The translations under genes and the position numbers were made by a program. The notes beneath the pieces are model-generated. The model made no database searches. It was not told the DNA's origin and was given only the letters and a program-made list of their open reading frames with translations. From NCBI RefSeq assembly GCF_018137965.1, contig NZ_CP073100.1:2739754-2803753 (forward strand): a DNA stretch of 64,000 nucleotides. The letters are read 5' to 3'. This DNA comes from Luteolibacter ambystomatis (GTDB taxonomy: Bacteria > Verrucomicrobiota > Verrucomicrobiia > Verrucomicrobiales > Akkermansiaceae). The number at the start of each line of letters is the position of its first letter. Within the stretch, counting starts at the first letter, position 1. Positions 27,546 to 38,382 of the stretch are shown in pieces.

Positions 27546-30500
27546 CTACTTGGTCGCCTTGAGGCGGCCGAAGAGCTTCCCGGACCCAGATAAAGTGCGT
27601 GGCACGGTGACGGTGATGGTCTCCGGAGAGCCCGCCGCCACGTTGATCGTCACCCCGTTCGCATCCGGACCGGAATTGGCGGCGCCGATGGCGACGGCCG
27701 TCCATGCGGACAGGCCGGTGCCGTATTCGAAGTTCAAGGTCACATCGGATTTCGAATCGGTGTTGCGGGTGAAGGTGAAGACGTAGCTCGTGGGATTCAC
27801 CGCGAGATGCGGCGTCACGCCGGAGGACGATGCGAGCGGATTGCCGCCGAGCACGTATTCCAGCAGGTTGAGGATGCCGTCGTGATCCGGATCATCCCCC
27901 GCTCCACTTTCAAATCCGGGGGCACCGGTGAGTCCCTGCGCGGTGGCCCAGCTCGCATAGCCCGCCACCGTGAGCGTGAGCACGCCGGTGGATTCATCGA
28001 AGGTCCAGGTGTTCGAGCCATCGACCTTCGTCCATACGTTCGCGTTTTCGGTGAAGCCGGTGACGGTGAAGTTCGCGCCGAAGGTGACGGAGCCGAGCGC
28101 CGTGCGGTTCACCAGCGTCCAGGTGTTGCCATTGGCGAGAGCGGCACCGGTGGTGTCGATGTTGAAGTCGCCGTCCAGCATGACCGATCCGGAGATGGTG
28201 CCGGTGACGGAGTTGGTGACACCATTCGCCCCCGGCTTGAAGGCGAGCGCGCCATTGTCCGGGAGGATGAGGCCGCCCTCATTGACGTTGGTATTGCCGG
28301 TGTAGGTGTTCACACCGGAAAGCGTCAGCGTGCTGGCACCCACCTTGTTGATCACGAGGGCCGCGCTCGCACCGTTTGCAAACACTCCACCAAAGCTGCT
28401 GTCCACCGGGAAACCTCCGACGGTCTTGCCACCGATGGTGTAGGCCGCCGCACCGGTGTATCCGCCGCCACCCCCGGAGAGCACGCCGCCGGTGCCGATG
28501 AGCTGGCCGATGGTGATGGTGCCGCCGGACGGACCAGCAAGGCGGACGAAGCCACCCAGTGAACCGAGATTCAACGTCAGGTTGGTGCCACCACCTGTTC
28601 CATTGAAGCGGAAGCCCACACCGCTGGCGGTGATGGTGCCACTGAATCCGGTCAGTGTGCCGGTGAGATCCGTCACCCACGCATTGGAAAGCGTGATGGC
28701 ACCGGAGCCGGTGACCGTGCCGAGGCCGAGGATATTGGAGCTTCCCGTCTTGGCGATGGTGTGGGTGCCGTTGGCGATGACGGTGCCGAAGTTGGCGGCT
28801 GCCGAGCCGGTGGAGATGCCACCGGTGCCATTGAGCGTGATCGCTCCTGTCGGCAGATTGACAGTGCCGCCGATGAAGACGGTACCACCATCAATCGTGA
28901 CGCCGCCATTCGCAGTGCTCGTGCCGGTCAGCGTGAGATTGCCGGAACCCGCCTTGTGGAAGAGTCCGCTGCCGCTCGTCGCACCCGCAATGGTGATGGC
29001 GTTCGCTCCGGTGTCCAGAGTGACGATGCCGCCGGAAAGGACGATACCGCGGTTCGCTGCCAGCGTGAATGCGCCATCCGTGATCAACGTGGTGCCCGCG
29101 GCGAGCGTCAGATTGGTTCCAGCCGCGGAGGGCACTTGTCCCAACGAGAGATCCGAGCCGATCCTCAAGGTGCCGCCATTGACAACGTTCGCTCCGGTGT
29201 AGGTATTCGCCGCAGGGAGGCTGAGCGTACCGGTGCCGGCCTTCACGAATCCGCCCGCGCCATTGTTGCCCACCGGTTGCGAGAGCGCGACATCGTTGCC
29301 GTTGGTATCGAATACCGCCTGGCCGTTGAAGGTCACGGTACGGCTGATGGAGTAGTCATCGGTATTCCCCGCCGTGTAACGGAGCGTGCCGCCGAGGAAC
29401 GACAGCGACCCGGTGCCCAGACCACCGCCGACGACCGCGAGCGTGCCGCCGCCGCTGATGATGGTGCCGCCGCTGTAGGTGTTCGGCACCTGGAGATCGA
29501 GCATCCCCGCGCCGGCCTTGGTGAGCGAGCCGGTGCCATCGATGGCCCCGGAGATGACCAGCGTTTCACCGGACGAAATGGTGGCGATGGTGTTCGACGC
29601 CAGGGTCACGCCGGTGGCGATGATCTGGCCCACATCCCCGGGGACCGCCGGGACGGAGGTGTCCGTGAGATTCGCGGTGCCGGTGCCGTTGTTGAAGATG
29701 AGATTGCCACCGCTGCCCGCCAGGAAGATGTAGGCGAGCGGGCTGTTCAGATTGAGCGCGGCCACGGTGCGGTCCCCATCCAGCGTGATCATGGAACTGC
29801 CGCCGAGCACGTTGCCGAAGTTCGCGGTGTCACCCGTGGCATTCGGGATGGTGCCGCCGGTCCAGTTCCCCGCGGTGCCCCAGCTTCCTCCGGAGGAGGA
29901 CGACCAGGTGCCGGTCTGGGCGAGACTGCCACCGATGGTCATGGTGATGGCGGTACCGGTGCTGGCGAAGGTGTAGGTCAGTCCGCCGAGCGCACCGGAG
30001 GCGACGGTGAAGGAGGACGGGGAGAAGTTCGCGATGCTGGCCGCGGTGAAGAGCGTGTAGGTATTGCCCGGCGTCATCGCGCCCGGACCGGCGAGGCCGA
30101 GGTTCACCACCTGGCTCGCACCGAGTGTGAGCGCGCCATTCACATGGATCTGGTCCGAGCTGCTGCCCGTGCCGAGATCCACATTCACCGTCGCGCCGCT
30201 GCTGAGATTCAGCGTATCCACGGTGAGCGTGCCGATGGTCCCGGTGCCGCCCGGGATGAGGCTGGTGCCCGCACCCGCGGTGACCGTGCCGGTGACGCTG
30301 CCGGTGCCGCCCAGGGAATTCCCGGAGAGCAAGGTGAGGCCGGGGGTGGAAACATCAAGCACGCCCGGAGAAGTCACGGTGATGGCCTTCGAGCTGGCGA
30401 TGGAGTTCTTCGTGAAGAGCGTGCCGTTTGTCACCGTGGTGGGACCGGTGTAGGTCAGCGTACCGGTGAGGGACTGGATGAAGGTTCCGGACTTCGCGAT

Positions 30501-32099
30501 GCCCAGCGCGCCGCCGCCGGTGCCATCCTGGATGTTTCCGGCGAAGGTGCCGACCCCACCCGCACTGATCGTGAGCGTGGCCGGGGTGGCGGAGGCATTC
30601 TGGAGGACCGGCAGGGTGGCCGCGAGAATGGGCGAGGTATTGACCGCGCCGATCGTTCCATCCACGCCACCGGTGGTGAGGATGCCGCTGCTGTTGTTGG
30701 TGAAGGTGAGCGCATTGCCGTTGAAAGTGCCGCCGGTGGTCAGCCTCAGTTCGCCCTGGTTCAGGTAGATGCCGCCTGTGAAGGTGTTCGCACCGCCCAG
30801 GGTGAGCAGGCCCGGACCGGCCTTCGTCAAGGCGGTGGTGCTGGTGTTGTCCGCGATGATCGAGTTGATCGCGAGGCTGGTGGTGCCCTGGCCGAACTGG
30901 TGGACCACGAGATCCGCACCCGCCGCACCCTTCAACGTGCCGCCGGTGATGACGTTCGCGAAGCCGGTGGCCACCGCGCCGGAGACGAGGATGCCGCCGG
31001 AGCTGATGGTGTTCGTGCCGGAAAGGTTGACGGTGGATGACTGGGCCGCGGCAAAGCGCAGGCTGTTCGTGGTCACGTTGTCATAGGTCGTGTTGCTCGC
31101 CAGCGTGACATTGGTGTTGGTGGTTCCACCCCAGGTGTCCGTGGTGTAGGTGGGCGCGGCGAAGGTGGTCAGCGTGCCAGCGGTCGCGGCACCGCGCGGG
31201 AAGTCGGTGGGGTTGGTCGCGGCCGCATTGTTCGCCCAGACCAGCCAGCCTCCGATGATGCCATTGGTGCTGGCGGTGGTGCCGCTGACGGTGCTGCTGT
31301 TGTTGCTGTTGGTGATGCTGGCGGTCGCGCCGACTCCGCCGCGGGTGACCGGACCGAAGTTGGTGACCATCCTGCCGCCGCTGTTGCGGAACTGGTCGAA
31401 GTAGGACCAGCCGGGATTCACCTGCAGGCCGCTCAGGTTCTGCGTATAGGTATTGTTCGTCCCCGTGGTGAAGCGGACCGTGGCACCGCTCGTGATCATC
31501 TGGGTGCTGGAACTGAGACCGGAAGTGAGCGCGGGATAGCTGATGTTGACGTTCACTCCATTGAACGTGGTCGCTCCGGTGTAGGTGCTGGGATTCGAAC
31601 TGTTGAGCGCCACGGAACCCAGACCGGTGAATGTCAGCGCGCTCGCGCCACCGCCGATGCCACCACCATTCGTCAGCGTGCGACCGGTGGGCACCAGCCA
31701 GGACTGCGAGGCACCAAGCGTGACCGGCGCGTTGATCGTGAGGTTCGCGGTCGCACCGGTCATGTCGATGCCGGTGCCGGAGATGCCTGCCAGCGTGAGG
31801 GTGCCACCGCTGGCGGCGACGGTGATGTTGGTCGTGTTCTGCATCAGCATCCCGCCGAAGCTCACGTTCGCAGCGACGCCAACGCCCGAACCGGTGGCGG
31901 TGATGGCATTCGTCCACTGGGCGATGTCGGCGGATGTAGGAACCACGCCGCCGTTCCACGCCGCCGGAAGGTCGAGCGTGCTGGCGTTGTTGAGGCGCGT
32001 GATGGTCGCGCCGTGGGCGGACAGGCAGGAGACGATCGTGATGAAGAGCGGGAGTCCGGACTGGAGGGGTCGCTTCTGGAATGGGGCAAGGATTTTCAT
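27546..32099 (-). CDS. Large autotransporter-associated beta-strand repeat protein
   Basis: The 1,517-residue product has a signal peptide (LPLFITIVSCLSAHGA) and an opening motif RLNNASTLDLPAAWNGG with IAQW, seen at the head of such repeat proteins. Many tandem beta-strand repeats follow (LTKAGPGLLTLGGANTFTGG, GTLSLPAANTYTGANVV and relatives), interrupted by a second module start (GTWSSSSGGSWGTAGNW). The final 135 residues contain DDPDHDGILNLLEYVLGGNP, a VTLNFEYGTGLSAW segment and the ending KLFGRLKATK. No barrel is present. It is probably an exported fibrous or matrix protein. The frame extends upstream, but only the chosen ATG (18 bases before the hydrophobic leader) gives a signal peptide. 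Confidence 0.85.
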   Translation of the reverse strand: MKILAPFQKRPLQSGLPLFITIVSCLSAHGATITRLNNASTLDLPAAWNGGVVPTSADIAQWTNAITATGSGVGVAANVSFGGMLMQNTTNITVAASGGTLTLAGISGTGIDMTGATANLTINAPVTLGASQSWLVPTGRTLTNGGGIGGGASALTFTGLGSVALNSSNPSTYTGATTFNGVNVNISYPALTSGLSSSTQMITSGATVRFTTGTNNTYTQNLSGLQVNPGWSYFDQFRNSGGRMVTNFGPVTRGGVGATASITNSNNSSTVSGTTASTNGIIGGWLVWANNAAATNPTDFPRGAATAGTLTTFAAPTYTTDTWGGTTNTNVTLASNTTYDNVTTNSLRFAAAQSSTVNLSGTNTISSGGILVSGAVATGFANVITGGTLKGAAGADLVVHQFGQGTTSLAINSIIADNTSTTALTKAGPGLLTLGGANTFTGGIYLNQGELRLTTGGTFNGNALTFTNNSSGILTTGGVDGTIGAVNTSPILAATLPVLQNASATPATLTISAGGVGTFAGNIQDGTGGGALGIAKSGTFIQSLTGTLTYTGPTTVTNGTLFTKNSIASSKAITVTSPGVLDVSTPGLTLLSGNSLGGTGSVTGTVTAGAGTSLIPGGTGTIGTLTVDTLNLSSGATVNVDLGTGSSSDQIHVNGALTLGASQVVNLGLAGPGAMTPGNTYTLFTAASIANFSPSSFTVASGALGGLTYTFASTGTAITMTIGGSLAQTGTWSSSSGGSWGTAGNWTGGTIPNATGDTANFGNVLGGSSMITLDGDRTVAALNLNSPLAYIFLAGSGGNLIFNNGTGTANLTDTSVPAVPGDVGQIIATGVTLASNTIATISSGETLVISGAIDGTGSLTKAGAGMLDLQVPNTYSGGTIISGGGTLAVVGGGLGTGSLSFLGGTLRYTAGNTDDYSISRTVTFNGQAVFDTNGNDVALSQPVGNNGAGGFVKAGTGTLSLPAANTYTGANVVNGGTLRIGSDLSLGQVPSAAGTNLTLAAGTTLITDGAFTLAANRGIVLSGGIVTLDTGANAITIAGATSGSGLFHKAGSGNLTLTGTSTANGGVTIDGGTVFIGGTVNLPTGAITLNGTGGISTGSAAANFGTVIANGTHTIAKTGSSNILGLGTVTGSGAITLSNAWVTDLTGTLTGFSGTITASGVGFRFNGTGGGTNLTLNLGSLGGFVRLAGPSGGTITIGQLIGTGGVLSGGGGGYTGAAAYTIGGKTVGGFPVDSSFGGVFANGASAALVINKVGASTLTLSGVNTYTGNTNVNEGGLILPDNGALAFKPGANGVTNSVTGTISGSVMLDGDFNIDTTGAALANGNTWTLVNRTALGSVTFGANFTVTGFTENANVWTKVDGSNTWTFDESTGVLTLTVAGYASWATAQGLTGAPGFESGAGDDPDHDGILNLLEYVLGGNPLASSSGVTPHLAVNPTSYVFTFTRNTDSKSDVTLNFEYGTGLSAWTAVAIGAANSGPDANGVTINVAAGSPETITVTVPRTLSGSGKLFGRLKATK

Positions 32100-32699
32100 G
32101 GTTTTTGCGCGATAGCGGGGGTTCCGGGCGGCAGACGGACAACAAACACCTTCCTTGTTTATTTTCAGATGGTTAGGAGGCGGATCGACAACTACCCGGC
32201 AGCACGGATACCGGACATGAATTGAAAGCAACAATTTCAAACATTGGCCTCCTGACCCGCTTCTCTCAAGAAGAAACCGGCAAACTACCACATTCGGACT
32301 AATAATCCCACATTTACCCAACTCATGAAAAACCCGCGTCGCAATGGGTTCCGCTCATGGCATCCGTTTCCCCAAAAACAAACGCAAATCACACACCATT
32401 AAATAATTAAAATAATTCACCCTCCTGAAAACGAGTCATCATCACCCCTCCCCATCAAACTCCGGCCAGGCCGCAGCCGATGGAGCGCCTTCCAAAAACA
32501 CAGAAATTCCCACACACCCCGGATAGGCCCATTTCCGGGTATTCCGGCCAACTACGGGAAACCTCGTAGTATGTCCGTTCGATCCGCGCCCGATCGTCTC
32601 CCATTCGCCCCATTCGTTGCATACAACTACTCATTCGGGTAGCTGCCTCCCCTCCTGTCCCGGCCGATAGGATGTACTGTTCCTTCCGCGACCTCCGCC
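32100..32699. other. 600-base divergent intergenic region
   Basis: This region separates two divergently transcribed giant secreted-protein genes and should hold both promoters. It is AT-richer than its surroundings, especially near 32395-32420 where AAATAATTAAAATAATT occurs. A short inverted repeat TTGAAA-N7-TTTCAA lies at 32222-32240. No coding frame with a leader or family resemblance was found. Confidence 0.5.
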
Positions 32700-35600
32700 A
32701 TGCTTCTCCCCCGCCCTTCCCGATCCGCACAGGCCCTGTTGCTATGCCTTTCCCTCGCCACCGCCCGGGCCGCGCCGCCGCAGGGCACATGGGTGAATCT
32801 CGCGGCGGACGGCCGCCTGTTGTATGCCCGTGACTCCCTCGGCAACCGTGTGCCAGACTTCGGCGACTGCGGCTACAAGGCGGGTCGCGAGGCCATCCCG
32901 GAGGCTGCGGTGAAGGTCACCCTGAATCCCGCCGATGGCGATGATCGGGCGCGCATCCAGACCGCGATCGACCAAGTGGCTGCGATGCCGATGGATGCGA
33001 ATGGCATCCGAGGGGCGGTGCTCCTCACCGCCGGAGAGTACCAGCTCAGTTCCACCCTGAAGCTGAATGCCAGCGGCGTGGTGCTGCGCGGTGTGGGAGC
33101 CTCCGATACCGGCACCCGCCTGCGCGCCACCGATCCGCGGCAATACACGCTGGTCCAGATCGGCGGCAGCGGTTCCCGCACCACCGTCAGCAGCACCACG
33201 AAGAACATCACGGACAAGTATGTGCCGGTGGGCTCCCGCAGCTTCAATGTGGAGAACACCGGCAACCTCGCCGTGGGCCAGAGCATCGTGGTCTTCCGCC
33301 CATGCACCCAGGAGTGGATCAACGCGCTGGGCATGGACAAGCTCGACAACCCGTGGACTCCGGGGGATCGCGATGTCCTCGCCGAGCGGGTGATCACCCG
33401 CATCGAGGGCAGCCGTGTGTTCATCGATGCCCCCATCACCACCGCGATCGACGCCACCTACGGCGGCGGAAAAATCTATCGCTATACCTGGAGCGGCCGC
33501 ATCCAGAACGCGGGCATCGAGGACATCAAGGGGATCTCCAGCTACAACGCCACGATCAGTAACGACGAGAACCACGCGTGGACGTTCATCGGCATTTCCT
33601 CTGCGGAAAATTCCTGGGTGCGCCGCGTGGTCTCGCAGTACTTCGGCTTCGCCTGCGTGAACGTCACCGCTGGCGGACGACAGATCAGCATCCTCGATTC
33701 CCAATCGCTCGATCCGATCTCCGAGTCCACAGGCGGGCGCCGCTATGCCTTCTGCATCGATAGCGCGACGCAGTGCCTGGTGTGGAACTGCTATACCAAA
33801 AACGACCGCCACCAGTATGTGACCGGCTCCGATACTCCGGGGCCGCATGCCTTCGTCTCCAGCACCAGCGATGCCGCACGGGCCGATGTCGGCCCGCACC
33901 ACCGCTGGGGCAGCGCGTTGCTCTACGATCGCGTGACTTGCAATGGCGATGAGATCAACGTCCGCAACCGCGGCAACTCCGGCACCGGCCACGGCTGGGC
34001 AGGTGGCAACTGCGTGGTGTGGAATAGCAAGGCGGACAACTACATCATCCAGAATCCCCCCACCGCGAGGAACTGGCTGATCGGCAGCGTGGGTACGGTG
34101 AGTGGCAGCGCGGGCACCTACGATGCGAATGGGGCGAACGTCTTCCCCAGCACGCTGTGGGGAAACCAGCGGCAGGATCTCCAGACGCGCCGCGGCCTCC
34201 AGATCCGCGAGTATGTGGCCGGAGATTTCGACCAGTTCACCGCGGACGCGGGCGAAACCACGCCGGTGGATGCGACCTGGCAATCGCAGGTCGCGGCCCA
34301 GGGTACCACGGCAGGCTTTGACACGCTCCAGGCGGGGCGCTGGGTGCCATGGACACATTCCTTCTCCCTCGCCGCAGGAGAATCCACTGTCAGCGCCACG
34401 CTGTGGGTGAGCGTGCGCGGCACCGCCGCCAATGCACAGAACGGACGCCTCTACATCGACGATCTCGCGAATTCAAAGCCGCTCTCCACCTACGCCGCCT
34501 CCATTCCCACCACCGGCTCGACCGTCCTGCGCATCGATCTGGCGGACGACCTCGCCCGTCTCGCCGATGGAAAGCTCAACCTCGCGGTGCAGAACAACGC
34601 CGCCGTCGATTGGTCGATGCTCGAACTGCGCGTGGCTCCCGCCACCACCGGCAGCTCCACCGTTACCCTGACGCCGGAAGCCGATGCCACGATCCGCGCC
34701 GGTGCCTCCGCCGCAGTGAATGCGGGCGGCGATGTGGTGCTCGGCGTGAAGGAAGCCACCGGAGCGGATGACGACCGCCGCGCGCTGCTGCGCTGGGACC
34801 TCTCCGGCATTTCCAGCAAGGTGCTCCATGCGAAGATCCGGCTGGTGCCGGTGACCGTCGATTCCTCCGATCTCGAAAATGGCGCGGTGGTCTGCACCTC
34901 CAACACCTGGGCGGAAAACACGGTGACCTGGAACAACCAGCCCGCCGCCCCCGCGCGCCTCGTCACGTGGTGGCCGCGCCAGAACCAGCCGGTGGAGTTC
35001 ATCGTCACCACGGATGTGCTCGCCGCGATGGCGAAGGATAAAAAACTATCCGTGCAGTTGTTCTCGGCCCGCGAGTCGGGAGGCACCAGCTATGCCTCGC
35101 GCGAGGATGCGGATCCGGCACGCCGGCCGCAGCTCGTCCTCGTCACCGATGGTACGTTTTCGCTGGATGCGCAGCCCCCCGCACGTTCGACGAGCGCGGG
35201 CACGTCCACCACCTACACGGTGTCCATGACCACGCGCGATGGCTTCACCGGGTCGGCCGCGTTTTCCGCCACCGGGCTTCCTGCCGGAGCCACGGCGACC
35301 TTCGCGCCTCCTTCTCTTTCCGCCGCAGGAACCACCGTTCTCACCCTCACCACCGCGGCGTCCACCCCCGGCGGGACCTACGACATCACGATCCTCGCCA
35401 ATGGCACCGCGGGAACCGCGCGCAGCCAGGTCTCCCTGACCGTCACCTCACCCGGCACGGACTTGATCTGGAACTCGCCCTCCGGAGGCGTGTGGGACCT
35501 CACCACGGCGAATTGGTTCAATGAGATCACCGCCGCGCCGGATACTTTCCAAGCAGGGAAGAAGGTCGTCTTCACCGACCGGGCGAATGTCATCACGCAG

Positions 35601-38372
35601 ATCACGCTGCCCGCAGGCGTGACCGTCGCACCCGCGGGAATCACCCTCTCCGCGGAGGACACCCACTTCAGCCTCGATGGAACCGGAGCGATCACCGGCA
35701 CCGGTCCGCTGGTGAAAAGCGGCGGCGGCACTTTCACCCTCTCCACCACCAACGACCGGACCGGCACGACCACGATCTCCGGCGGCGCACTGGAAATGCC
35801 GGTGCTCACCAACGGCGGCGTGGCAGGCCCCCTCGGAGCGGCATCCACCGCGGCCCCGAACATCGTGCTCGATGGCGGCTGCCTGCGCTGGATCGGAAAC
35901 ACCGCCACGACGACCAACCGCGGATTCACCCTCACGGCGAACGGCGGCACGCTCGAGTCCAGCCCCACCGCCATCACCTCGCTGACATGGAGCGGCACGA
36001 TCGCCACCAGCGGCAGCGGCGATCGCGTGTTCACCCTCGGCGGGAGTGACCCCGACCCGTTCAAAGGTTCCACCAACACGCTCGCCGGCATCATCACGGA
36101 CGGCCCCGGTGGCCGGACCAGCGTGGTGAAGTCCGGAGGCAACTCCTGGGTCTTGTCCGGCACCAACACCTGGTCCGGCGGCACCCGGATCGAGGCAGGA
36201 CGGCTCCGTGGCAACAACCCCTCCGGCTTCGGCACCGGCCCCGTCATGGTGGCGGACGGCGGCCAGATCTATCTTGCCTCCGCCTCGTCCTTCGCAAATG
36301 CCTTCACCATCGTCGGCCTCGGCATCCCGGAAATCGGCGGCAACTATGGCGCGCTCCGGCTGACCGCCAACAACTGCAACGTCACCGGTCCGGTCACGCT
36401 GGCCGGCAATGCCCGCATCACCGGACGCCTCGCCACCACCACCGGTGGGATCATTTCCGGAAAGATCAGCGGCGAGTACTCGCTGGAACTCGGCGGCAGC
36501 GCCACCGCCAATGACGCGGGCGTCACCACGCGCCTCACCGCCTCCGCCAATGCCTGCGTGCTCCGCGGCTCGCCGGACGCGGACCAGGGGGAAACGCAGA
36601 CGCTTGCCACCAAGCGCCTCAATGACAGCAACACGCGCATTTCCTATCTGCGCTTCAACCTCGCCGACATTCTCGCCGCCTATACGCTGCCGGAGATCGA
36701 TTCGATGGCGCTGCAGCTCCACCTCACCGCCCCCTCCGCCTCGGACACGCTCCGCGTCTATGCCCTCGCGGACACGAACGCAACCGGCGTCTCCGATGCC
36801 ACCTGGACCGCGGTGATGACGTGGAACAACCAACCGGCGCGCACCACCGCTCCGGACGACATTCCCAACAGTTCGGCGGCCTTGCCGAACGCCAATGCGG
36901 TGCTGCTCGGATCGGTGGCGAACTACGGCGGGGTCGCGGGCATCGTCAGCGTGCCGCTCGATATCGTGAAGATCCGCGACCTGCTCGCCACGGACACCAA
37001 CCAGCAGATCACCCTGTTGTTCCACAACACCTCCTCAAACATCGCCAGTTGGGCAGCGCTCGGAAACACCAGCGGCCTGCCCGCACCGGTGTTGGAAATC
37101 ATCGGCCGCCCCTATGGCGGTGCGGGCGGCATCCTCACCCTCTCCAATCCGGGCAACCAATGGACCGGCCAGACCACGATCAGCCACGGCACCGTAAAGC
37201 TGGGCTCCGCCACCGCCCTGCCCCATGGCGCGGACAAGGGGGATGTGGTCATCAATAACAACAACCCCAACGAGAACTCCGTGCTCGATCTGAAAGGCAC
37301 GAGCCCGACCTTGAACGCCCTATCCTCCTCCGGCCCGGTCACGACCCGCTGCATCGTCACGAACACCGCGGCCGCCACCGCCACGCTCACCCTCGGTGAC
37401 AACGATGCGGATGGCGATTTCGCCGGCATCCTGCAGAACGGTCCCGGCGTGCTCGCCCTGACCAAGACCGGCACGGGAATCCAGATCCTCTCCGGCGTGA
37501 ACACCTTCACCGGCTCCACCATCATCGCCGCTGGCACGCTGATGGTGAATGGCACGCTCGCCACCGGGCCGGTGCAGGTGCAGGCGGGTGGCGTGCTCTC
37601 AGGCACCGGCACGCTCGGCGGCTCCGTGACCATCCTTCCGGATGGAACGATCTCTCCCGGCGTGACCATCGGCACGCTGAATGCCAGCCAGTCGCTCCAG
37701 CTCCAAGGCCGGACCGAGATCGACCTGGACAAGACGGCAGGCACGCGCGACGAGATCCGCGGAGCCACCGTGCTGACCTATGGAGGCACGCTGGCGATCA
37801 GGAATCAGTCGGGCGCGCTTGCAGCCGGAGACCAGTTCCAGATCTTCACCGCCGCGGCGTATGCCGGGAGCTTCGCCACGCTGGAGCCCGCGTTTCCCGC
37901 CATCGGACTGATGTGGGACACCAGCCAGTTGGACACCTCCGGAACCTTGCGCGTGCGTGCGGCCACGCCGATCGAGACCTGGCGGCAGAACTGGTTCGGC
38001 ACCGGTGCGGATGCGGGCCTTGCAGCGGACCTCGCCACTCCCGCGGGCGATGGCGTCTCCAACCTGTTGAAGTATGCCACGGGCACGGAACCCTCGCAGC
38101 CCGCCTTCACCCGGCTGCCGCGCCCCGTCTCCATCAGCCGGAAGCCGGGTATCCGCTTCCAGCGCAACCTGCTCGCCACCGACGTGGGCTACGAGGTGCA
38201 TGCCTCCGGCGATCTGATCCAATGGCTGGTGGTCGCATCACGCACCGCCGGCGCCTCCATCTGGGCGTTGAACGGCGCGCAGGTCACGGACGATGGCACG
38301 GGTCAGGTCACCATCACCGAAACCGCCTCTCCGGGATCGCAGCGTTTCCTGCGGCTGAAGGTCACGCGCTGA
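32700..38372 (+). CDS. Mosaic secreted protein: pectate-lyase-like beta-helix, two DNRLRE domains and beta-strand repeats
   Basis: The 1,890-residue product has a signal peptide (ALLLCLSLATARA). Residues about 30-490 form a right-handed parallel beta-helix of pectate-lyase type (AVLLTAGEYQLSSTLKL, VVLRGVGASDTGTRL, AWTFIGISSAENSWVRRV). A DNRLRE domain follows near 653-817 (RALLRWDLSGI, NTWAENTVTWNNQPA). Next come Ig-like and beta-strand repeat segments, then a second DNRLRE near 1,279-1,470 (SYLRFNLADI, WTAVMTWNNQPART), then more repeats. The last 130 residues carry TWRQNWFG, GDGVSNLLKYATGTEP and the ending RFLRLKVTR. The EF-hand-like turn in this C-terminal module is degenerate (ATPAGDG). It is probably an exported polysaccharide-binding or cleaving protein. 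The catalytic residues of the helix could not be assigned. Confidence 0.85.
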   Translation: MLLPRPSRSAQALLLCLSLATARAAPPQGTWVNLAADGRLLYARDSLGNRVPDFGDCGYKAGREAIPEAAVKVTLNPADGDDRARIQTAIDQVAAMPMDANGIRGAVLLTAGEYQLSSTLKLNASGVVLRGVGASDTGTRLRATDPRQYTLVQIGGSGSRTTVSSTTKNITDKYVPVGSRSFNVENTGNLAVGQSIVVFRPCTQEWINALGMDKLDNPWTPGDRDVLAERVITRIEGSRVFIDAPITTAIDATYGGGKIYRYTWSGRIQNAGIEDIKGISSYNATISNDENHAWTFIGISSAENSWVRRVVSQYFGFACVNVTAGGRQISILDSQSLDPISESTGGRRYAFCIDSATQCLVWNCYTKNDRHQYVTGSDTPGPHAFVSSTSDAARADVGPHHRWGSALLYDRVTCNGDEINVRNRGNSGTGHGWAGGNCVVWNSKADNYIIQNPPTARNWLIGSVGTVSGSAGTYDANGANVFPSTLWGNQRQDLQTRRGLQIREYVAGDFDQFTADAGETTPVDATWQSQVAAQGTTAGFDTLQAGRWVPWTHSFSLAAGESTVSATLWVSVRGTAANAQNGRLYIDDLANSKPLSTYAASIPTTGSTVLRIDLADDLARLADGKLNLAVQNNAAVDWSMLELRVAPATTGSSTVTLTPEADATIRAGASAAVNAGGDVVLGVKEATGADDDRRALLRWDLSGISSKVLHAKIRLVPVTVDSSDLENGAVVCTSNTWAENTVTWNNQPAAPARLVTWWPRQNQPVEFIVTTDVLAAMAKDKKLSVQLFSARESGGTSYASREDADPARRPQLVLVTDGTFSLDAQPPARSTSAGTSTTYTVSMTTRDGFTGSAAFSATGLPAGATATFAPPSLSAAGTTVLTLTTAASTPGGTYDITILANGTAGTARSQVSLTVTSPGTDLIWNSPSGGVWDLTTANWFNEITAAPDTFQAGKKVVFTDRANVITQITLPAGVTVAPAGITLSAEDTHFSLDGTGAITGTGPLVKSGGGTFTLSTTNDRTGTTTISGGALEMPVLTNGGVAGPLGAASTAAPNIVLDGGCLRWIGNTATTTNRGFTLTANGGTLESSPTAITSLTWSGTIATSGSGDRVFTLGGSDPDPFKGSTNTLAGIITDGPGGRTSVVKSGGNSWVLSGTNTWSGGTRIEAGRLRGNNPSGFGTGPVMVADGGQIYLASASSFANAFTIVGLGIPEIGGNYGALRLTANNCNVTGPVTLAGNARITGRLATTTGGIISGKISGEYSLELGGSATANDAGVTTRLTASANACVLRGSPDADQGETQTLATKRLNDSNTRISYLRFNLADILAAYTLPEIDSMALQLHLTAPSASDTLRVYALADTNATGVSDATWTAVMTWNNQPARTTAPDDIPNSSAALPNANAVLLGSVANYGGVAGIVSVPLDIVKIRDLLATDTNQQITLLFHNTSSNIASWAALGNTSGLPAPVLEIIGRPYGGAGGILTLSNPGNQWTGQTTISHGTVKLGSATALPHGADKGDVVINNNNPNENSVLDLKGTSPTLNALSSSGPVTTRCIVTNTAAATATLTLGDNDADGDFAGILQNGPGVLALTKTGTGIQILSGVNTFTGSTIIAAGTLMVNGTLATGPVQVQAGGVLSGTGTLGGSVTILPDGTISPGVTIGTLNASQSLQLQGRTEIDLDKTAGTRDEIRGATVLTYGGTLAIRNQSGALAAGDQFQIFTAAAYAGSFATLEPAFPAIGLMWDTSQLDTSGTLRVRAATPIETWRQNWFGTGADAGLAADLATPAGDGVSNLLKYATGTEPSQPAFTRLPRPVSISRKPGIRFQRNLLATDVGYEVHASGDLIQWLVVASRTAGASIWALNGAQVTDDGTGQVTITETASPGSQRFLRLKVTR

Positions 38373-38382
38373 ACCGTGGCTC

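Noticed and set aside
28761-31040. 759-residue plus-strand ORF opposite the large repeat protein
   Set aside because: Same antisense-shadow pattern, no start context and no domain.
15520-32099. Tandem DNA periodicity that could suggest CRISPR or satellite repeats
   Set aside because: The period tracks degenerate protein repeats in coding frames; there are no exact repeats with unique spacers.
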